Origin: Sphingobacterium sp. xlx-96
Lineage (GTDB): Bacteria > Bacteroidota > Bacteroidia > Sphingobacteriales > Sphingobacteriaceae
Reading direction: 5' to 3'
DNA: 64,000 nucleotides
Assembly (NCBI RefSeq): GCF_011007365.1
Contig: NZ_WFKM01000003.1
Span: forward strand, 62,001 to 126,000
Below the pieces are notes generated by a model that searched no databases, was not told the DNA's origin, and worked only from the letters and a program-made list of their open reading frames with translations. Within the stretch, counting starts at the first letter, position 1. Every line of letters begins with the position of its first letter. This document shows positions 45,429-55,124 of the stretch, one piece after another. The position numbers and the translations under genes are program-made.

Positions 45429-46112
45429 ATGAAAAATCTATTTAAGACCGTATTGTTCGCTGCAGTTGGTACTGTGATGTTTGCCTCTTGTAACAGTAAA
45501 GACGATTATGACTATGATGCAGATAATTTAAAACAAGAAAAAGCTATAGATTCTATTTTCACCAAAGATAGAGCGATAATTGAGAATTACATAGATGAAA
45601 CTTTTCAAGAGGATAGTTTGAAGATTACTTACAACTATTTAGGCAAAACCATTAAAAGAGGATTGTGGTATAAAGTAATCACAGCTGTAAGCGATGAGAA
45701 CGAGCAGGCATATAAATACCAAATTAACACCTCTGGCTACGGTTTACCAGTTGTTGCTCCAAAAGTAACCTTGAAATATACAGCAAGATTATTAGATGGT
45801 ACAACTTTAGAAAATGGAACTCTTGTTGAAAACGAAGGTGGTGGAGAGTATGATTTTAGCACTAATGCTTCGAAAGTAATCAATACCGCATGGTATTTAT
45901 CATTCTTCCCATATAATATCAGAGTAAACGAGCAGGATACTAGAGTTATTGGTGGGCTAACTAAAAATGGTTTGAAAAAAGGAAGTAGAATTATTGTAGT
46001 AACACCTTCATATTGGGCGTACGGAGCAAGAGGCAATGGTCAAACTGGAGATAAAGCAATCCCAGCAAATTCGCCACTTGTTTATGACTTTGAAGTATTA
46101 AGTATTCAATAA
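45429..46112 (+). CDS. FKBP-type peptidyl-prolyl isomerase lipoprotein 1
   Basis: Exported lipoprotein of 227 aa (lipobox FASC after MKNLFKTVLFAAVGTVM) with a C-terminal FKBP domain. Family marks are VTLKYTARLLDGTTLENGTL, IGGLTKNGLKKGSRIIVVTP, PSYWAYGARG and IPANSPLVYDFEVLSI. I chose ATG 45429; the frame reaches 45402 through an alternative start outside the signal peptide. It probably assists folding of periplasmic or outer-membrane proteins. A paralog lies 82 nt downstream, and gldB is close by; GldI is a comparable FKBP lipoprotein in gliding bacteria. Confidence 0.9.
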   Translation: MKNLFKTVLFAAVGTVMFASCNSKDDYDYDADNLKQEKAIDSIFTKDRAIIENYIDETFQEDSLKITYNYLGKTIKRGLWYKVITAVSDENEQAYKYQINTSGYGLPVVAPKVTLKYTARLLDGTTLENGTLVENEGGGEYDFSTNASKVINTAWYLSFFPYNIRVNEQDTRVIGGLTKNGLKKGSRIIVVTPSYWAYGARGNGQTGDKAIPANSPLVYDFEVLSIQ

Positions 46113-46136
46113 GTAAAAAAAGACTTATATTTAAAG

Positions 46137-46162
46137 GAGAAGACAATTGTCTTCTCTTTTTT
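46137..46162 (+). terminator. Terminator between the two FKBP genes
   Basis: Perfect palindrome GAGAAGACAATTGTCTTCTC (46137-46156) followed by six T. It suggests that the two paralogs are separate transcription units. Confidence 0.85.
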
Positions 46163-46194
46163 ATATCACAAAACCAAAACACGTAAATATATAA

Positions 46195-46794
46195 ATGAAA
46201 AAAATATTAACGAACATAGTCTCTGCTTTCGGCTTGATCCTACTTATCAGCTCTTGTAGTAAAAATGAAGACACTTTTGATGCTGCCACTAGATTTGAAG
46301 AAGAAAAGGGTATAATAGCAACATATGCTAAAAGTAAATATCCCAACATGAACATTTCTAGTGACACCACAGGAATTTGGTTTGAAGTAATTAACCCTGG
46401 GGAAGAAGGGAGCTACGAATACAAGGTTATTGACACTGTCTATAACGGATATAACACGAAAATGGTTCGTCCTGCGGATATTACGGTTCGATATACAGGC
46501 AAGTTAATATCCAATGAAACTGTTTTTGATAGTAATACTTCTGAAGCCGGAATGTCAGGAAAAACAACGGACTATATCTCTGCTTGGTACTATGCATTTA
46601 TGCCAAAAAGCATAGGCGAACATAAAATTGGTGGCCTTACTTTAAAGGGACTACAGAAAGGGAGTAAAATAAGAATAATAACCCCTTCTTATTTTGCCTA
46701 TGGTAATAGCTCCGTGGGTACAATACCCGCAAATTCACCCTTATATTTTGAAATTGAAGTGGTCAGCATAAAAGATCATAACCCCAATAAATAA
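46195..46794 (+). CDS. FKBP-type peptidyl-prolyl isomerase lipoprotein 2
   Basis: Second exported FKBP-like lipoprotein, 199 aa. The lipobox is ISSC at about residues 18-21 (LILLISSCSKNEDTFD). The FKBP domain shows ITVRYTGKLISNETVFDSNT, IGGLTLKGLQKGSKIRIITP, PSYFAYGNSS and IPANSPLYFEIEVVSI. It is a tandem paralog of the preceding gene with modest identity, mostly in the FKBP core. A strong hairpin follows its stop. Confidence 0.9.
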   Translation: MKKILTNIVSAFGLILLISSCSKNEDTFDAATRFEEEKGIIATYAKSKYPNMNISSDTTGIWFEVINPGEEGSYEYKVIDTVYNGYNTKMVRPADITVRYTGKLISNETVFDSNTSEAGMSGKTTDYISAWYYAFMPKSIGEHKIGGLTLKGLQKGSKIRIITPSYFAYGNSSVGTIPANSPLYFEIEVVSIKDHNPNK

Positions 46795-46813
46795 AGGCAT
46801 TTAAAATAATAAT

Positions 46814-46852
46814 AAAAACACAGTGTCCCAAAAATTGGGCACTGTGTTTTTA
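46814..46852 (+). terminator. Terminator after FKBP gene 2
   Basis: Long stem of about 16 pairs: AACACAGTGTCCCA (46817-46830) with TTGGGCACTGTGTTTT (46835-46850), one bulged T, ending in five T. A strong intrinsic terminator. Confidence 0.88.
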
Positions 46853-47126
46853 TTTTGTATACCTTTTCACCATCCTCCTCCCTACCTCCCCCTACAGCCC
46901 TCTAGGGATTAACTAGGTATCAACTCGAGTACAAGTTATTATATAATAGGTATTTTATTCGGACATTATACGGAGATTATACGGACTTCATTCGGATAGA
47001 AACGAATAATCTCCTTGTTACATACATGTAGTATCCTGATTTATTTTGTTTTAAAATATAAGTAGATATTAACTTGTCCCCTATTATTTAGTATATTTAG
47101 TATCAACTAAATAAACTTAAAGTAAG
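46853..47126. promoter_or_regulatory. Upstream region of the DUF6266 gene with phased CGGA repeats
   Basis: This 270-nt gap holds four CGGA words starting at 46960, 46971, 46982 and 46993, exactly 11 nt apart, within ATTATACGGA-like units. Nearer the gene, TTATTTAGT (47084-47092) and ACTAAATAA (47106-47114) form an inverted repeat directly before the start codon region, with a further ATTTAGTAT direct repeat. The rest is AT-rich without coding potential. Confidence 0.45.
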
Positions 47127-47774
47127 ATGGGAAAAACTGAAAATGGACCTATGGGATCTGCTAGAGGGAAAGTTGGGCCTCTCGTATATTATAAATGGAA
47201 AGATAAAGATTGTGTCCGTAGCAGACCTCGAGTCAATAAAAAACGTAAACTCTCAACAGATGAGAAAAAAAATCGAGGCAAATTTGGCTACACGCAAAAG
47301 TTTTTAAGTATCCTTACGGAGGTATTAAGACTTGGATTTCACAATTATAGCAAGAACCAGACTGCCTTCAACTCGGCAATGTCCTACACTCTAAACAATG
47401 CCGTAAAGTCTGACGACAATGGTTTTTACATCGACCATTCCTTATTCCACATCAGTAAAGGAATTGGATCCCCATTGACAGGAGCGACAATAACCTATGA
47501 AGATGGCATACTAAGTTGCCATTGGGATTACGATCCAAAGACAGTTAACGGTGATGGCTTCTTTCGTACGCTTTTCATAGCTATACCCGAAGATCCAAAT
47601 CTTGATGTCTGCGGCGATATTTTGAATAAAGATCTAACACATAGACAAGAAGATATGATTATTCCAGCCTCTCCTGACAAGGATAAGCTCTATCATATCC
47701 ACCTTGGCTTTGTCGCAACAGATCATAGCAATCAAAGAATAGACAGTATTTATGTCGGTACAGTTACAGCTTAA
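47127..47774 (+). CDS. DUF6266 family protein
   Basis: Protein of 215 aa without signal peptide. The N-terminus GPMGSARGKVGPLVYYKWKD and RSRPRVNKK is diagnostic for the DUF6266 family, known from Bacteroidota. The remainder is beta-rich with GIGSPLTGATITYEDGILSC and HIHLGFVATDHSNQRIDSIY. Function unknown. It is isolated between the FKBP pair and the convergent gldB and carries a long upstream region with phased repeats. Confidence 0.85.
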   Translation: MGKTENGPMGSARGKVGPLVYYKWKDKDCVRSRPRVNKKRKLSTDEKKNRGKFGYTQKFLSILTEVLRLGFHNYSKNQTAFNSAMSYTLNNAVKSDDNGFYIDHSLFHISKGIGSPLTGATITYEDGILSCHWDYDPKTVNGDGFFRTLFIAIPEDPNLDVCGDILNKDLTHRQEDMIIPASPDKDKLYHIHLGFVATDHSNQRIDSIYVGTVTA

Positions 47775-47794
47775 CGGCTGAGAATGTCCTCTTA

Positions 47795-48847
47795 TTATTT
47801 ACCTTTAAACTTAGACTGCTCCAATATCTTTTGTGCGTCTTTCTCCTTGAAAAGCGCTGCAAGGTCGATTTCGGGATGATGCTCCATATATTTGCGTACC
47901 ATCATCCAGCCTATATAAGAACCTAACTTGGGTGCTGATTCATTATTCTCGCCCAGCTCTGGAGTGAAAGGTGCGTCCGTAAAGTATTTTTGCGTCTTTA
48001 GGTAATCCGTATCGTACAAAAGCCCCTCTTGGAGAAACCAGGCCCAGATATCTTGCTGATATTTCTTTGTCCATGCAAGCTGCTCCGGCGTATAGCCTAT
48101 TTTTGTCTCATCGGAAGTCTCCTCCAACAACACATCCATCGCATACAATATCTTCCCGTTGTACAGCATGTGCTGCAACGTATTCTGATTGACATTATCT
48201 TGCTGAAGGATTTCTTCACGCAGTACGGTCTCTACCACACGTGGTGTTATGTTTTCGGGGGTAAACCGTCGCGACATATACAGTGGAATAGAACGCACCA
48301 ACGCTGGATAAAATTTGGAATCGGCACCTAAAAACATATCCAATCCTATTCCAACATAATCTTCTCCAATCGGAGTCTGAAAGGAGAAACCTCCCATAAA
48401 AGCGATAAACCGAGGTATCTTATATGCGGGGAAATAATACTTAATATACTTGAATGCCTTCGTCAATTCTTTTTCCTGCTTATCCAAATTCGGGAATTTG
48501 TGCGCAACTTCATAAGCCAGATCTATAAAATCTTTTTTCTTCAGGATTTCGCGTAAATGATCCGCCAGTATCAAACTATCTTTCGGATCGCCTACTTCTA
48601 GCATTTGATTCAGGTAGTCCGAATAGAAATAAGGATATTCTTGCTGCCATTCCTTATTTTTAAGCATGATATCCGGGTCTTTCAATGTATTAAACCGCTG
48701 ATCGAAGCGCTCGATCTTAACAGCGAGATCTATCTTGGAGACGTCCGGCCTTTTTATGGCGTCTTCCTGACTACAGGAACTTATTGTGACGTGGAAAAGA
48801 GTAATAATTAAAAAAAAGGAATATTTTTGCAATAGTTTCAGATACAT
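47795..48847 (-). CDS. gldB: Gliding motility lipoprotein GldB
   Basis: Cell-envelope lipoprotein of 350 aa from ATG 48847 (MYLKLLQKYSFFLIITLF, lipobox ISSC). The remainder fits the GldB family (KIDLAVKIERFDQRFNTLKD, YPYFYSDYLNQML, IPRFIAFMGGFSFQTPIGED, YVGIGLDMFLGADSKFYP). In Flavobacterium johnsoniae GldB is required for gliding; in non-gliding Bacteroidota it persists with type IX secretion components or an unknown envelope role. It is divergent from the PorT-family gene. Confidence 0.92.
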   Translation of the reverse strand: MYLKLLQKYSFFLIITLFHVTISSCSQEDAIKRPDVSKIDLAVKIERFDQRFNTLKDPDIMLKNKEWQQEYPYFYSDYLNQMLEVGDPKDSLILADHLREILKKKDFIDLAYEVAHKFPNLDKQEKELTKAFKYIKYYFPAYKIPRFIAFMGGFSFQTPIGEDYVGIGLDMFLGADSKFYPALVRSIPLYMSRRFTPENITPRVVETVLREEILQQDNVNQNTLQHMLYNGKILYAMDVLLEETSDETKIGYTPEQLAWTKKYQQDIWAWFLQEGLLYDTDYLKTQKYFTDAPFTPELGENNESAPKLGSYIGWMMVRKYMEHHPEIDLAALFKEKDAQKILEQSKFKGK

Positions 48848-48897
48848 AGCTATCAACTTAAAACACAAAAATATAATTTATATAACAATTAAAAACT

Positions 48898-49560
48898 ATG
48901 GTCCATATTACAAAGGCTTTCTTTTCTTTCATTTTTATATGTAGCATCTTTATTTCAGCACAGAAAGCTTACGCACAGAGCTACTACAGCGGTAGAGAAA
49001 AAAATATACGTTTAGGTCTTAGTGTAAATCCGAATCTTGGCTGGTTGCGTTACGAGAACGATCAGGAGTCTAGTCCTAAACTCGGTTTTTCTTACGGTCT
49101 AATTGCCGACCTTGGTTTCGCAAAAAATTACTATTTCTCTACGGGGCTATTAATCAACTCCATTAACAGCCGCACAGAGCCTGTATTCCTAAATATTGAT
49201 CAAAATGACTTTGCTATCCCTGACTATAAAGACATTTCGCTGAAATACGTAGAAGTACCGTTGACAATCAAACTAAAAAGCACAGAAAATGAGCTCGGCA
49301 GATTCTATGGACAGTTTGGTTTTACGGCGGGTGTAAAAGTATCGGCGAAAGAAAAGTATGAGGGTGATGACAAACGGTCTATGAGCGGCGCAGATTTATT
49401 CCGCCTAGGTCTTCAGATTGGTGGCGGTGCGGAATGGAGACTGGGCAATGATATGGGATTTATGACCGGTTTGACATTCAATAATGGCTTTACGAGAGCT
49501 ATAAAAGACGGCAAGCCAAGATCATCTTATGCAGCAGTAAATATAGGCTTGCTTTTTTAA
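48898..49560 (+). CDS. PorT-family outer-membrane beta-barrel protein
   Basis: Outer-membrane protein of 220 aa with signal peptide (FFSFIFICSIFISAQKAYAQ) and alternating beta strands (LGLSVNPNLGWLRY, KLGFSYGLIADLGFAKNYYF, YVEVPLTIKLKS, TPF-like tail YAAVNIGLLF). It matches the PorT family of Bacteroidota barrels, one member of which works in type IX secretion in Porphyromonas; whether this paralog does so is unknown. It is divergent from gldB. Confidence 0.85.
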   Translation: MVHITKAFFSFIFICSIFISAQKAYAQSYYSGREKNIRLGLSVNPNLGWLRYENDQESSPKLGFSYGLIADLGFAKNYYFSTGLLINSINSRTEPVFLNIDQNDFAIPDYKDISLKYVEVPLTIKLKSTENELGRFYGQFGFTAGVKVSAKEKYEGDDKRSMSGADLFRLGLQIGGGAEWRLGNDMGFMTGLTFNNGFTRAIKDGKPRSSYAAVNIGLLF

Positions 49561-49601
49561 ACAAAAGAATCTAACAAAGCGGAAAACAAGTTAAAACAGG
49601 T

Positions 49602-51242
49602 ATGAAGATAGCATTAGCCCAGCTTAATTATCATATTGGTAATTTTGAACAAAACGAAGAAAAAATACTTAAAGCCATTGACCTGGCCAAGCAAGCAAAC
49701 GCAAATCTTATCGTATTTGCTGAGCTGGCAATAGGGGGCTATCCGGCAAAAGATCTTCTGCGTAACGCTGTTTTCCTGGATCAATGTCAACAGTCCTTAT
49801 CCCGGATCGCAACGCGCTGTGATACTATCGACTGTATTATAGGTGCTCCTATACGTAATGGCAGGGAAGAAGGAAAAGCCTTGTCCAATGCAGCGGTAGT
49901 TCTGTCTAAAGGTAAAGTACAAAATAGCTACAAAAAATCCTTACTCCCGGACTACGATGTATTTGATGAATACCGGTATTTTGAACCAAACCGCGATCTA
50001 CACTGTATTGAACTATCTGACCTCAAAATCGCACTCACTGTTTGTGAAGATTTATGGGACAATGACCTAGACAATTCTTATAAAGGCGATCTGATGCTGG
50101 AATTGGCCCAGGAAAAGCCGGATCTCATCATTAATATTGCAGCGTCTCCATTTTCATACGTACATTACGAAAAACGCATAGCAGTACTGAGCGCAAATGC
50201 TTTGAAGGCTAATGCGCCTTTAATATATGTCAATCAAGTTGGTGCTCACACGGATATCATTTTCGACGGCCGTTCACTCGCTATGACTAAAAGTGCATCC
50301 ATCATTGCTGAACTCCAGGCCTTCGAAGAGGATCTGCAATATGTTACCTTAGAAAGGGGCGATCTACAGCCTAATATTGATTTTAGACCCGAAGAGCTAA
50401 CAGAAACTGCCCGTATACATCAAGCTTTGATCTTGGGTCTGAAGGACTATTTCTCCAAATCGGGGTTTAAAAAAGCCGTATTAGGTCTATCGGGCGGATT
50501 AGACTCTGCTATCGTAGCAGCTCTAGCCGTCGAAGCCTTAGGTGCAGATAATGTATTGGCCGTATTAATGCCTTCGGTCTATTCTACCGAGCATTCTCTT
50601 AAAGATGCATTGGATCTGGTAAACAATACAAGTTGTCAACACCTCGTGTTACCCATAAAAGAGATCGCTCAATCTTTTGAAGAAACTTTAAGTGATGCCT
50701 TCAAGGGCTTATCGGCAGACACGACAGAAGAGAATATACAAGCCCGCACCCGGGGCACCTTATTAATGGCTATTTCCAACAAGTTTGGTCACATCCTTCT
50801 TAATACCTCCAACAAAAGCGAAGCAGCTGTTGGTTATGGCACCCTATATGGTGACATGGCGGGGTCATTAAGTGTAATTGGCGATGTGTATAAAACTCAA
50901 GCTTATGAATTGGCTAAATATATCAACAGAGAGCGGGAAATCATCCCTATCAATACGATCGTAAAACCTCCCTCTGCCGAACTGAGGCCTGATCAAAAAG
51001 ATTCGGATTCACTGCCGGATTACGCCATACTAGACGCTATCCTCTACCAATTGATTGAACTGGAAAAATCCGGGTCTGAAATCATACACTTAGGTTTTGA
51101 AGAGCAGCTAGTCAGGCGAGTTACGAAATTGGTAAATAACGCTGAGTTCAAACGATTTCAGGCCCCCCCCATATTGAGAGTAAGCCCAAAAGCTTTTGGT
51201 TCAGGGAGACAAATGCCGTTAGTTGCAAAATTTTCTTTCTAA
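49602..51242 (+). CDS. nadE: NAD+ synthase, glutamine-dependent
   Basis: Makes NAD+ from deamido-NAD+, ATP and glutamine. The 546 aa protein joins an N-terminal nitrilase-type glutaminase (triad elements FAELAIGGYP, KSLLPDYDVFDEYRYF, VCEDLWDND) to a synthetase domain with the PP-loop LSGGLDSAIVAA, SNKSEAAVGYGTLYGDMAGS and KPPSAELRPDQKDSDSLPDY. It starts 41 nt after the PorT-family gene and may be in its transcript. Confidence 0.97.
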   Translation: MKIALAQLNYHIGNFEQNEEKILKAIDLAKQANANLIVFAELAIGGYPAKDLLRNAVFLDQCQQSLSRIATRCDTIDCIIGAPIRNGREEGKALSNAAVVLSKGKVQNSYKKSLLPDYDVFDEYRYFEPNRDLHCIELSDLKIALTVCEDLWDNDLDNSYKGDLMLELAQEKPDLIINIAASPFSYVHYEKRIAVLSANALKANAPLIYVNQVGAHTDIIFDGRSLAMTKSASIIAELQAFEEDLQYVTLERGDLQPNIDFRPEELTETARIHQALILGLKDYFSKSGFKKAVLGLSGGLDSAIVAALAVEALGADNVLAVLMPSVYSTEHSLKDALDLVNNTSCQHLVLPIKEIAQSFEETLSDAFKGLSADTTEENIQARTRGTLLMAISNKFGHILLNTSNKSEAAVGYGTLYGDMAGSLSVIGDVYKTQAYELAKYINREREIIPINTIVKPPSAELRPDQKDSDSLPDYAILDAILYQLIELEKSGSEIIHLGFEEQLVRRVTKLVNNAEFKRFQAPPILRVSPKAFGSGRQMPLVAKFSF

Positions 51243-51296
51243 ACGTTAAACCTTTTGAATTCCAAGCAGTCATACCGTATATAATTAGGTTTGGTT

Positions 51297-51359
51297 ATGA
51301 AATATCCATGTAGCACGGTCCGTCATATCACGAATAAACTTCGTTGGGATATTCCATAT
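51297..51359. repeat. Short extragenic repeat with ATATCCAT/GGATATTCC ends, copy 2
   Basis: Shares its ends (ATGAAATATCCAT and GGATATTCCATAT) with 9906-9947, but the middle is longer and differs. The sequence ATATCCATGTAGCA (51302-51315) is inverted relative to 9927-9940. It occupies most of the gap between nadE and the DUF4136 gene. Confidence 0.55.
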
Positions 51360-51386
51360 TGCAGGTTAAAATCAAATTAAGCAAAT

Positions 51387-51965
51387 ATGAAAAATTTAGC
51401 ACTATTTATAACAGCATTTGTACTTTTAGCGTTTGCATCTTGTTCTTCGCACAAATACCATACAACGCGTGTTCAAAATCTCGACTTCAGTCAATTCAAG
51501 ACTTATGGCTGGTTACCGCCTTTGGATTCCCTATCCAAAGACTATTACAACAATGATATTGCAAAGGGTAATATTATGACTACAGCCAACAAAGAAATTG
51601 AAGCTCGTGGTCTAACCTATTCGAAAGATAACCCGGATATTTTGTTCCGCTATATTGCCATTGTCAACAATAAAAGCAGAATGATATACAGCACCCCTTA
51701 TTATGGAGGCTGGGGATGGGGTGGCCCTTGGGGATGGGGTGGATACTGGGGCTGGGGCGGCTATTATGGTGGTTCTTATCCGGTTGCTAAAGAAAGAGTG
51801 AGATACGGTCACATTATCTTTGAGGCCATCGATCGCAAAACAAATAATGTTATCTGGCAAGCTAGAGGTACGTCAGAGGTTAATGAACCGGAAAAAGCAA
51901 TAAACGAACTACCTAAAGTAGTCTCCGGCATCATGAAAGAATACCCTTTGCCGATACTAAAATAA
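51387..51965 (+). CDS. DUF4136 lipoprotein with Gly-Trp repeats
   Basis: Exported lipoprotein of 192 aa (lipobox FASC). The DUF4136 domain is recognisable (FSQFKTYGWLPP, IEARGLTYSKDNPDILFRYI and IFEAIDRKTNNVIWQARGTS). Around residues 108-130 a tandem GWGG/GYWGWGG stretch is inserted, highly enriched in Trp and Gly, which interrupts the domain. The function of DUF4136 is unknown; members are envelope-associated. Confidence 0.88.
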   Translation: MKNLALFITAFVLLAFASCSSHKYHTTRVQNLDFSQFKTYGWLPPLDSLSKDYYNNDIAKGNIMTTANKEIEARGLTYSKDNPDILFRYIAIVNNKSRMIYSTPYYGGWGWGGPWGWGGYWGWGGYYGGSYPVAKERVRYGHIIFEAIDRKTNNVIWQARGTSEVNEPEKAINELPKVVSGIMKEYPLPILK

Positions 51966-51991
51966 TAATATCAGAATAATAGTTAAATCAA

Positions 51992-52036
51992 AAAACCGTT
52001 AGATCGTTACTTTATTTTACGATCTAACGGTTTTAT
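51992..52036 (+). terminator. Strong terminator after the DUF4136 gene
   Basis: Stem AAAACCGTTAGATCGT (51992-52007) with ACGATCTAACGGTTTT (52019-52034), 16 perfect pairs and an 11-nt loop, followed by an A/T-rich tail. Confidence 0.9.
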
Positions 52037-52085
52037 TCATTTATTGTTTTTTTTCTGAAAGTGACCGTATTTAATGGCCATCAAG

Positions 52086-52117
52086 AACTTTCATGATTCA
52101 ATTGAATCATGAAAGTT
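52086..52117. repeat. 32-bp perfect palindrome without loop
   Basis: Exact palindrome with arms 52086-52101 and 52102-52117 (centre TTCAATTGAA), followed by AATTTTTCTT. It lies 75 nt upstream of the coiled-coil membrane protein gene, so it could be a second terminator or an operator. Confidence 0.8.
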
Positions 52118-52191
52118 TAATTTTTCTTGTATTCCTTCATTATATTTAGGACATTTATGATGTATTTAACATCATTTATCTATTTCTAACT

Positions 52192-52785
52192 ATGCATAAG
52201 TCTATTTTATCTTTAGTTTTTCTATTCTTAGTATCCCACAGCTTCGCACAATTGACCTTACAGCAAAAATTACAGTCTAACTTAAACCTAACCACACAAT
52301 TTCAAGTTCTGTTGGCTCAGTCCAGATCTCAAGATGCTGATTTTAAAATAATAAGAAAATCTAATATAGAAATCATACAGAAAAATGTAAGTGACTCCAT
52401 CTCTAAATACACAAAAGAAATCGCGTCTCTTAAAAACAACTCTTCTTCGTCAGTCGCTACGGTAAAAGGCTTAAGAGACTCGTTGGGTTCAGTCCAAACC
52501 GAACTACAAACCGAAAAACAAAAAACAGATAGCATCTCTTTTCTCGGAATAGATTTCGCCAAAGGCGCATACCACACTTTAGTATGGGTAATCATTGCCG
52601 TATTGGGTATTGGCTTCTTTACGATGCTTATTTCTTTCCGTAAAGCCAAAGTAGACACCGTAGAACATAAAAAAACGGCTGAAGAGGCTCAAAATGAGTT
52701 TGCACAGTACAAAAAGAAGGCTATGGAAAAAGAGCAATTATTAAAAAGACAACTACTGGACGAGCAGTTAAAAAGGGATTCGTAA
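52192..52785 (+). CDS. Signal-peptide coiled-coil membrane protein of unknown function
   Basis: Protein of 197 aa: signal peptide (MHKSILSLVFLFLVSHSFAQ), a coiled-coil-like region with heptads (about 40-110, VKGLRDSLGSVQTELQTEKQ), one membrane helix (about 125-150, TLVWVIIAVLGIGFFTMLIS) and a cytoplasmic basic tail (KKKAMEKEQLLKRQLLDEQL). Homologs in Bacteroidota are sometimes called tRNA (guanine-N1)-methyltransferase, but no methyltransferase motif is present, so that name is misleading. Function unknown. Confidence 0.8.
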   Translation: MHKSILSLVFLFLVSHSFAQLTLQQKLQSNLNLTTQFQVLLAQSRSQDADFKIIRKSNIEIIQKNVSDSISKYTKEIASLKNNSSSSVATVKGLRDSLGSVQTELQTEKQKTDSISFLGIDFAKGAYHTLVWVIIAVLGIGFFTMLISFRKAKVDTVEHKKTAEEAQNEFAQYKKKAMEKEQLLKRQLLDEQLKRDS

Positions 52786-52824
52786 ATAGCTTCAAAAAAA
52801 CTTCCTATTTATTTTTTTATATGT

Positions 52825-52855
52825 TTTGCTTTTAAATAGATATACCTTATTTTTG
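52825..52855 (+). promoter_or_regulatory. Promoter of atpD
   Basis: TTTG at 52825-52828 and TATTTTTG at 52848-52855 with exactly 19 nt between them, a full match to the Bacteroidota consensus. Transcription should start near 52862, giving a leader of about 60 nt. This is the best promoter match in the window. Confidence 0.75.
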
Positions 52856-52882
52856 CATTCCAAAATACAGCTATGAAAATAG

Positions 52883-54424
<1,542 letters not shown>

Positions 54425-54532
54425 TATAGAGTAGATAGTATTTAGTATATAGTAGTTAGATATCTTGTCTTACTATCCATTAGAAAAATATATTCTAAAT
54501 ACTAAGTACTAACTACTTAATACTATCAAAGC
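54425..54532. repeat. TAGTA-rich inverted-repeat spacer between atpD and atpC
   Basis: Built from repeats of TAGTATTTAGTA, AGTAGTTAG and their complements (ATACTAAGTACTAACTAC). GATAGTATT (54434-54442) pairs with AATACTATC (54519-54527), closing a long imperfect hairpin that encloses nearly the whole gap. It may set the atpD:atpC ratio; this is inference. Confidence 0.5.
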
Positions 54533-54784
54533 ATGAAATTAACAATAATAACTCCAGACAAATTAGCTTACGAAGGCGACGTGACTGCTGTCACTGTACC
54601 GGGATCGGCAGGTTCTTTTCAAATTTTGAAAGGCCATGCTGCTATTGTGTCTACGCTAGACGACGGAAAAGTCATTATTAAGGATATTAGTAATGTCAAT
54701 CACGTCATTATTATTAAAGGCGGTGTGGTTGAAGTAAAGGACAACAATATCATCGTTTTAGCGGAAGGAATTGTGCAAGAATAA
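54533..54784 (+). CDS. atpC: ATP synthase F1 subunit epsilon, short form
   Basis: Central-stalk subunit of F1, only 83 aa. It contains the beta-sandwich domain (MKLTIITPDKLAYEGDVTAV, VPGSAGSFQILKGHAAIVST, IKGGVVEVKDNNIIVLAEGI). The C-terminal two-helix domain that inhibits ATP hydrolysis in other bacteria is missing altogether, a known pattern in Bacteroidota. Gene order and reading frame look intact. Confidence 0.95.
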   Translation: MKLTIITPDKLAYEGDVTAVTVPGSAGSFQILKGHAAIVSTLDDGKVIIKDISNVNHVIIIKGGVVEVKDNNIIVLAEGIVQE

Positions 54785-54801
54785 AGAAACAGAACGATAA
54801 T

Positions 54802-54843
54802 AAAAAAGCCCTTAAGACTTCAAGTTTTAAGGGCTTTTTTTTT
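54802..54843 (+). terminator. Terminator after atpC
   Basis: Stem AGCCCTTAA/TTAAGGGCT (54807-54815/54827-54835), with ACTT/AAGT extending the pairing, followed by nine T. Confidence 0.9.
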
Positions 54844-54905
54844 GCTTTATAAACCAGCAATTTTAAAAAAATAATGTGTCATTTTGCGATTTTAGGAAGA
54901 AATTG

Positions 54906-54986
54906 GCAGAATTTTATAAAAATGATAAATCCCAAAAAATGAACCGATTTTAATTATGGTTCATATTAAACAAAATAAAATTCTGC
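54906..54986 (+). promoter_or_regulatory. Nested stem structure upstream of the ilv operon
   Basis: GCAGAATTTTAT (54906-54917) pairs perfectly with ATAAAATTCTGC (54975-54986), and inside it ATGAACC pairs with GGTTCAT. The structure lies about 140 nt before ilvE. It could be a leader or attenuator element; no leucine- or isoleucine-rich leader peptide and no T-box sequence is visible. The rest of 54844-55124 is AT-rich with A-runs. Confidence 0.4.
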
Positions 54987-55124
54987 AAAAACAAGTATTC
55001 AAGATTTCAAAAAAACAAAAATAAAAACATAATAAAATAATAAACTTTTTCAAAATACTCTATTTGCCTATTGTATAGAATTTTAAATCGAGCTAACTTG
55101 AGGAAGTGAATAAATGGTAAGCGT

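Noticed and set aside
46960..46996. CRISPR array
   Set aside because: The units are 11 nt long with no spacers and no cas genes; they are phased direct repeats.
52192..52785. tRNA (guanine-N1)-methyltransferase
   Set aside because: The name used for homologs does not fit: there is a signal peptide, a coiled coil and a membrane helix, but no SPOUT or Rossmann methyltransferase motif.
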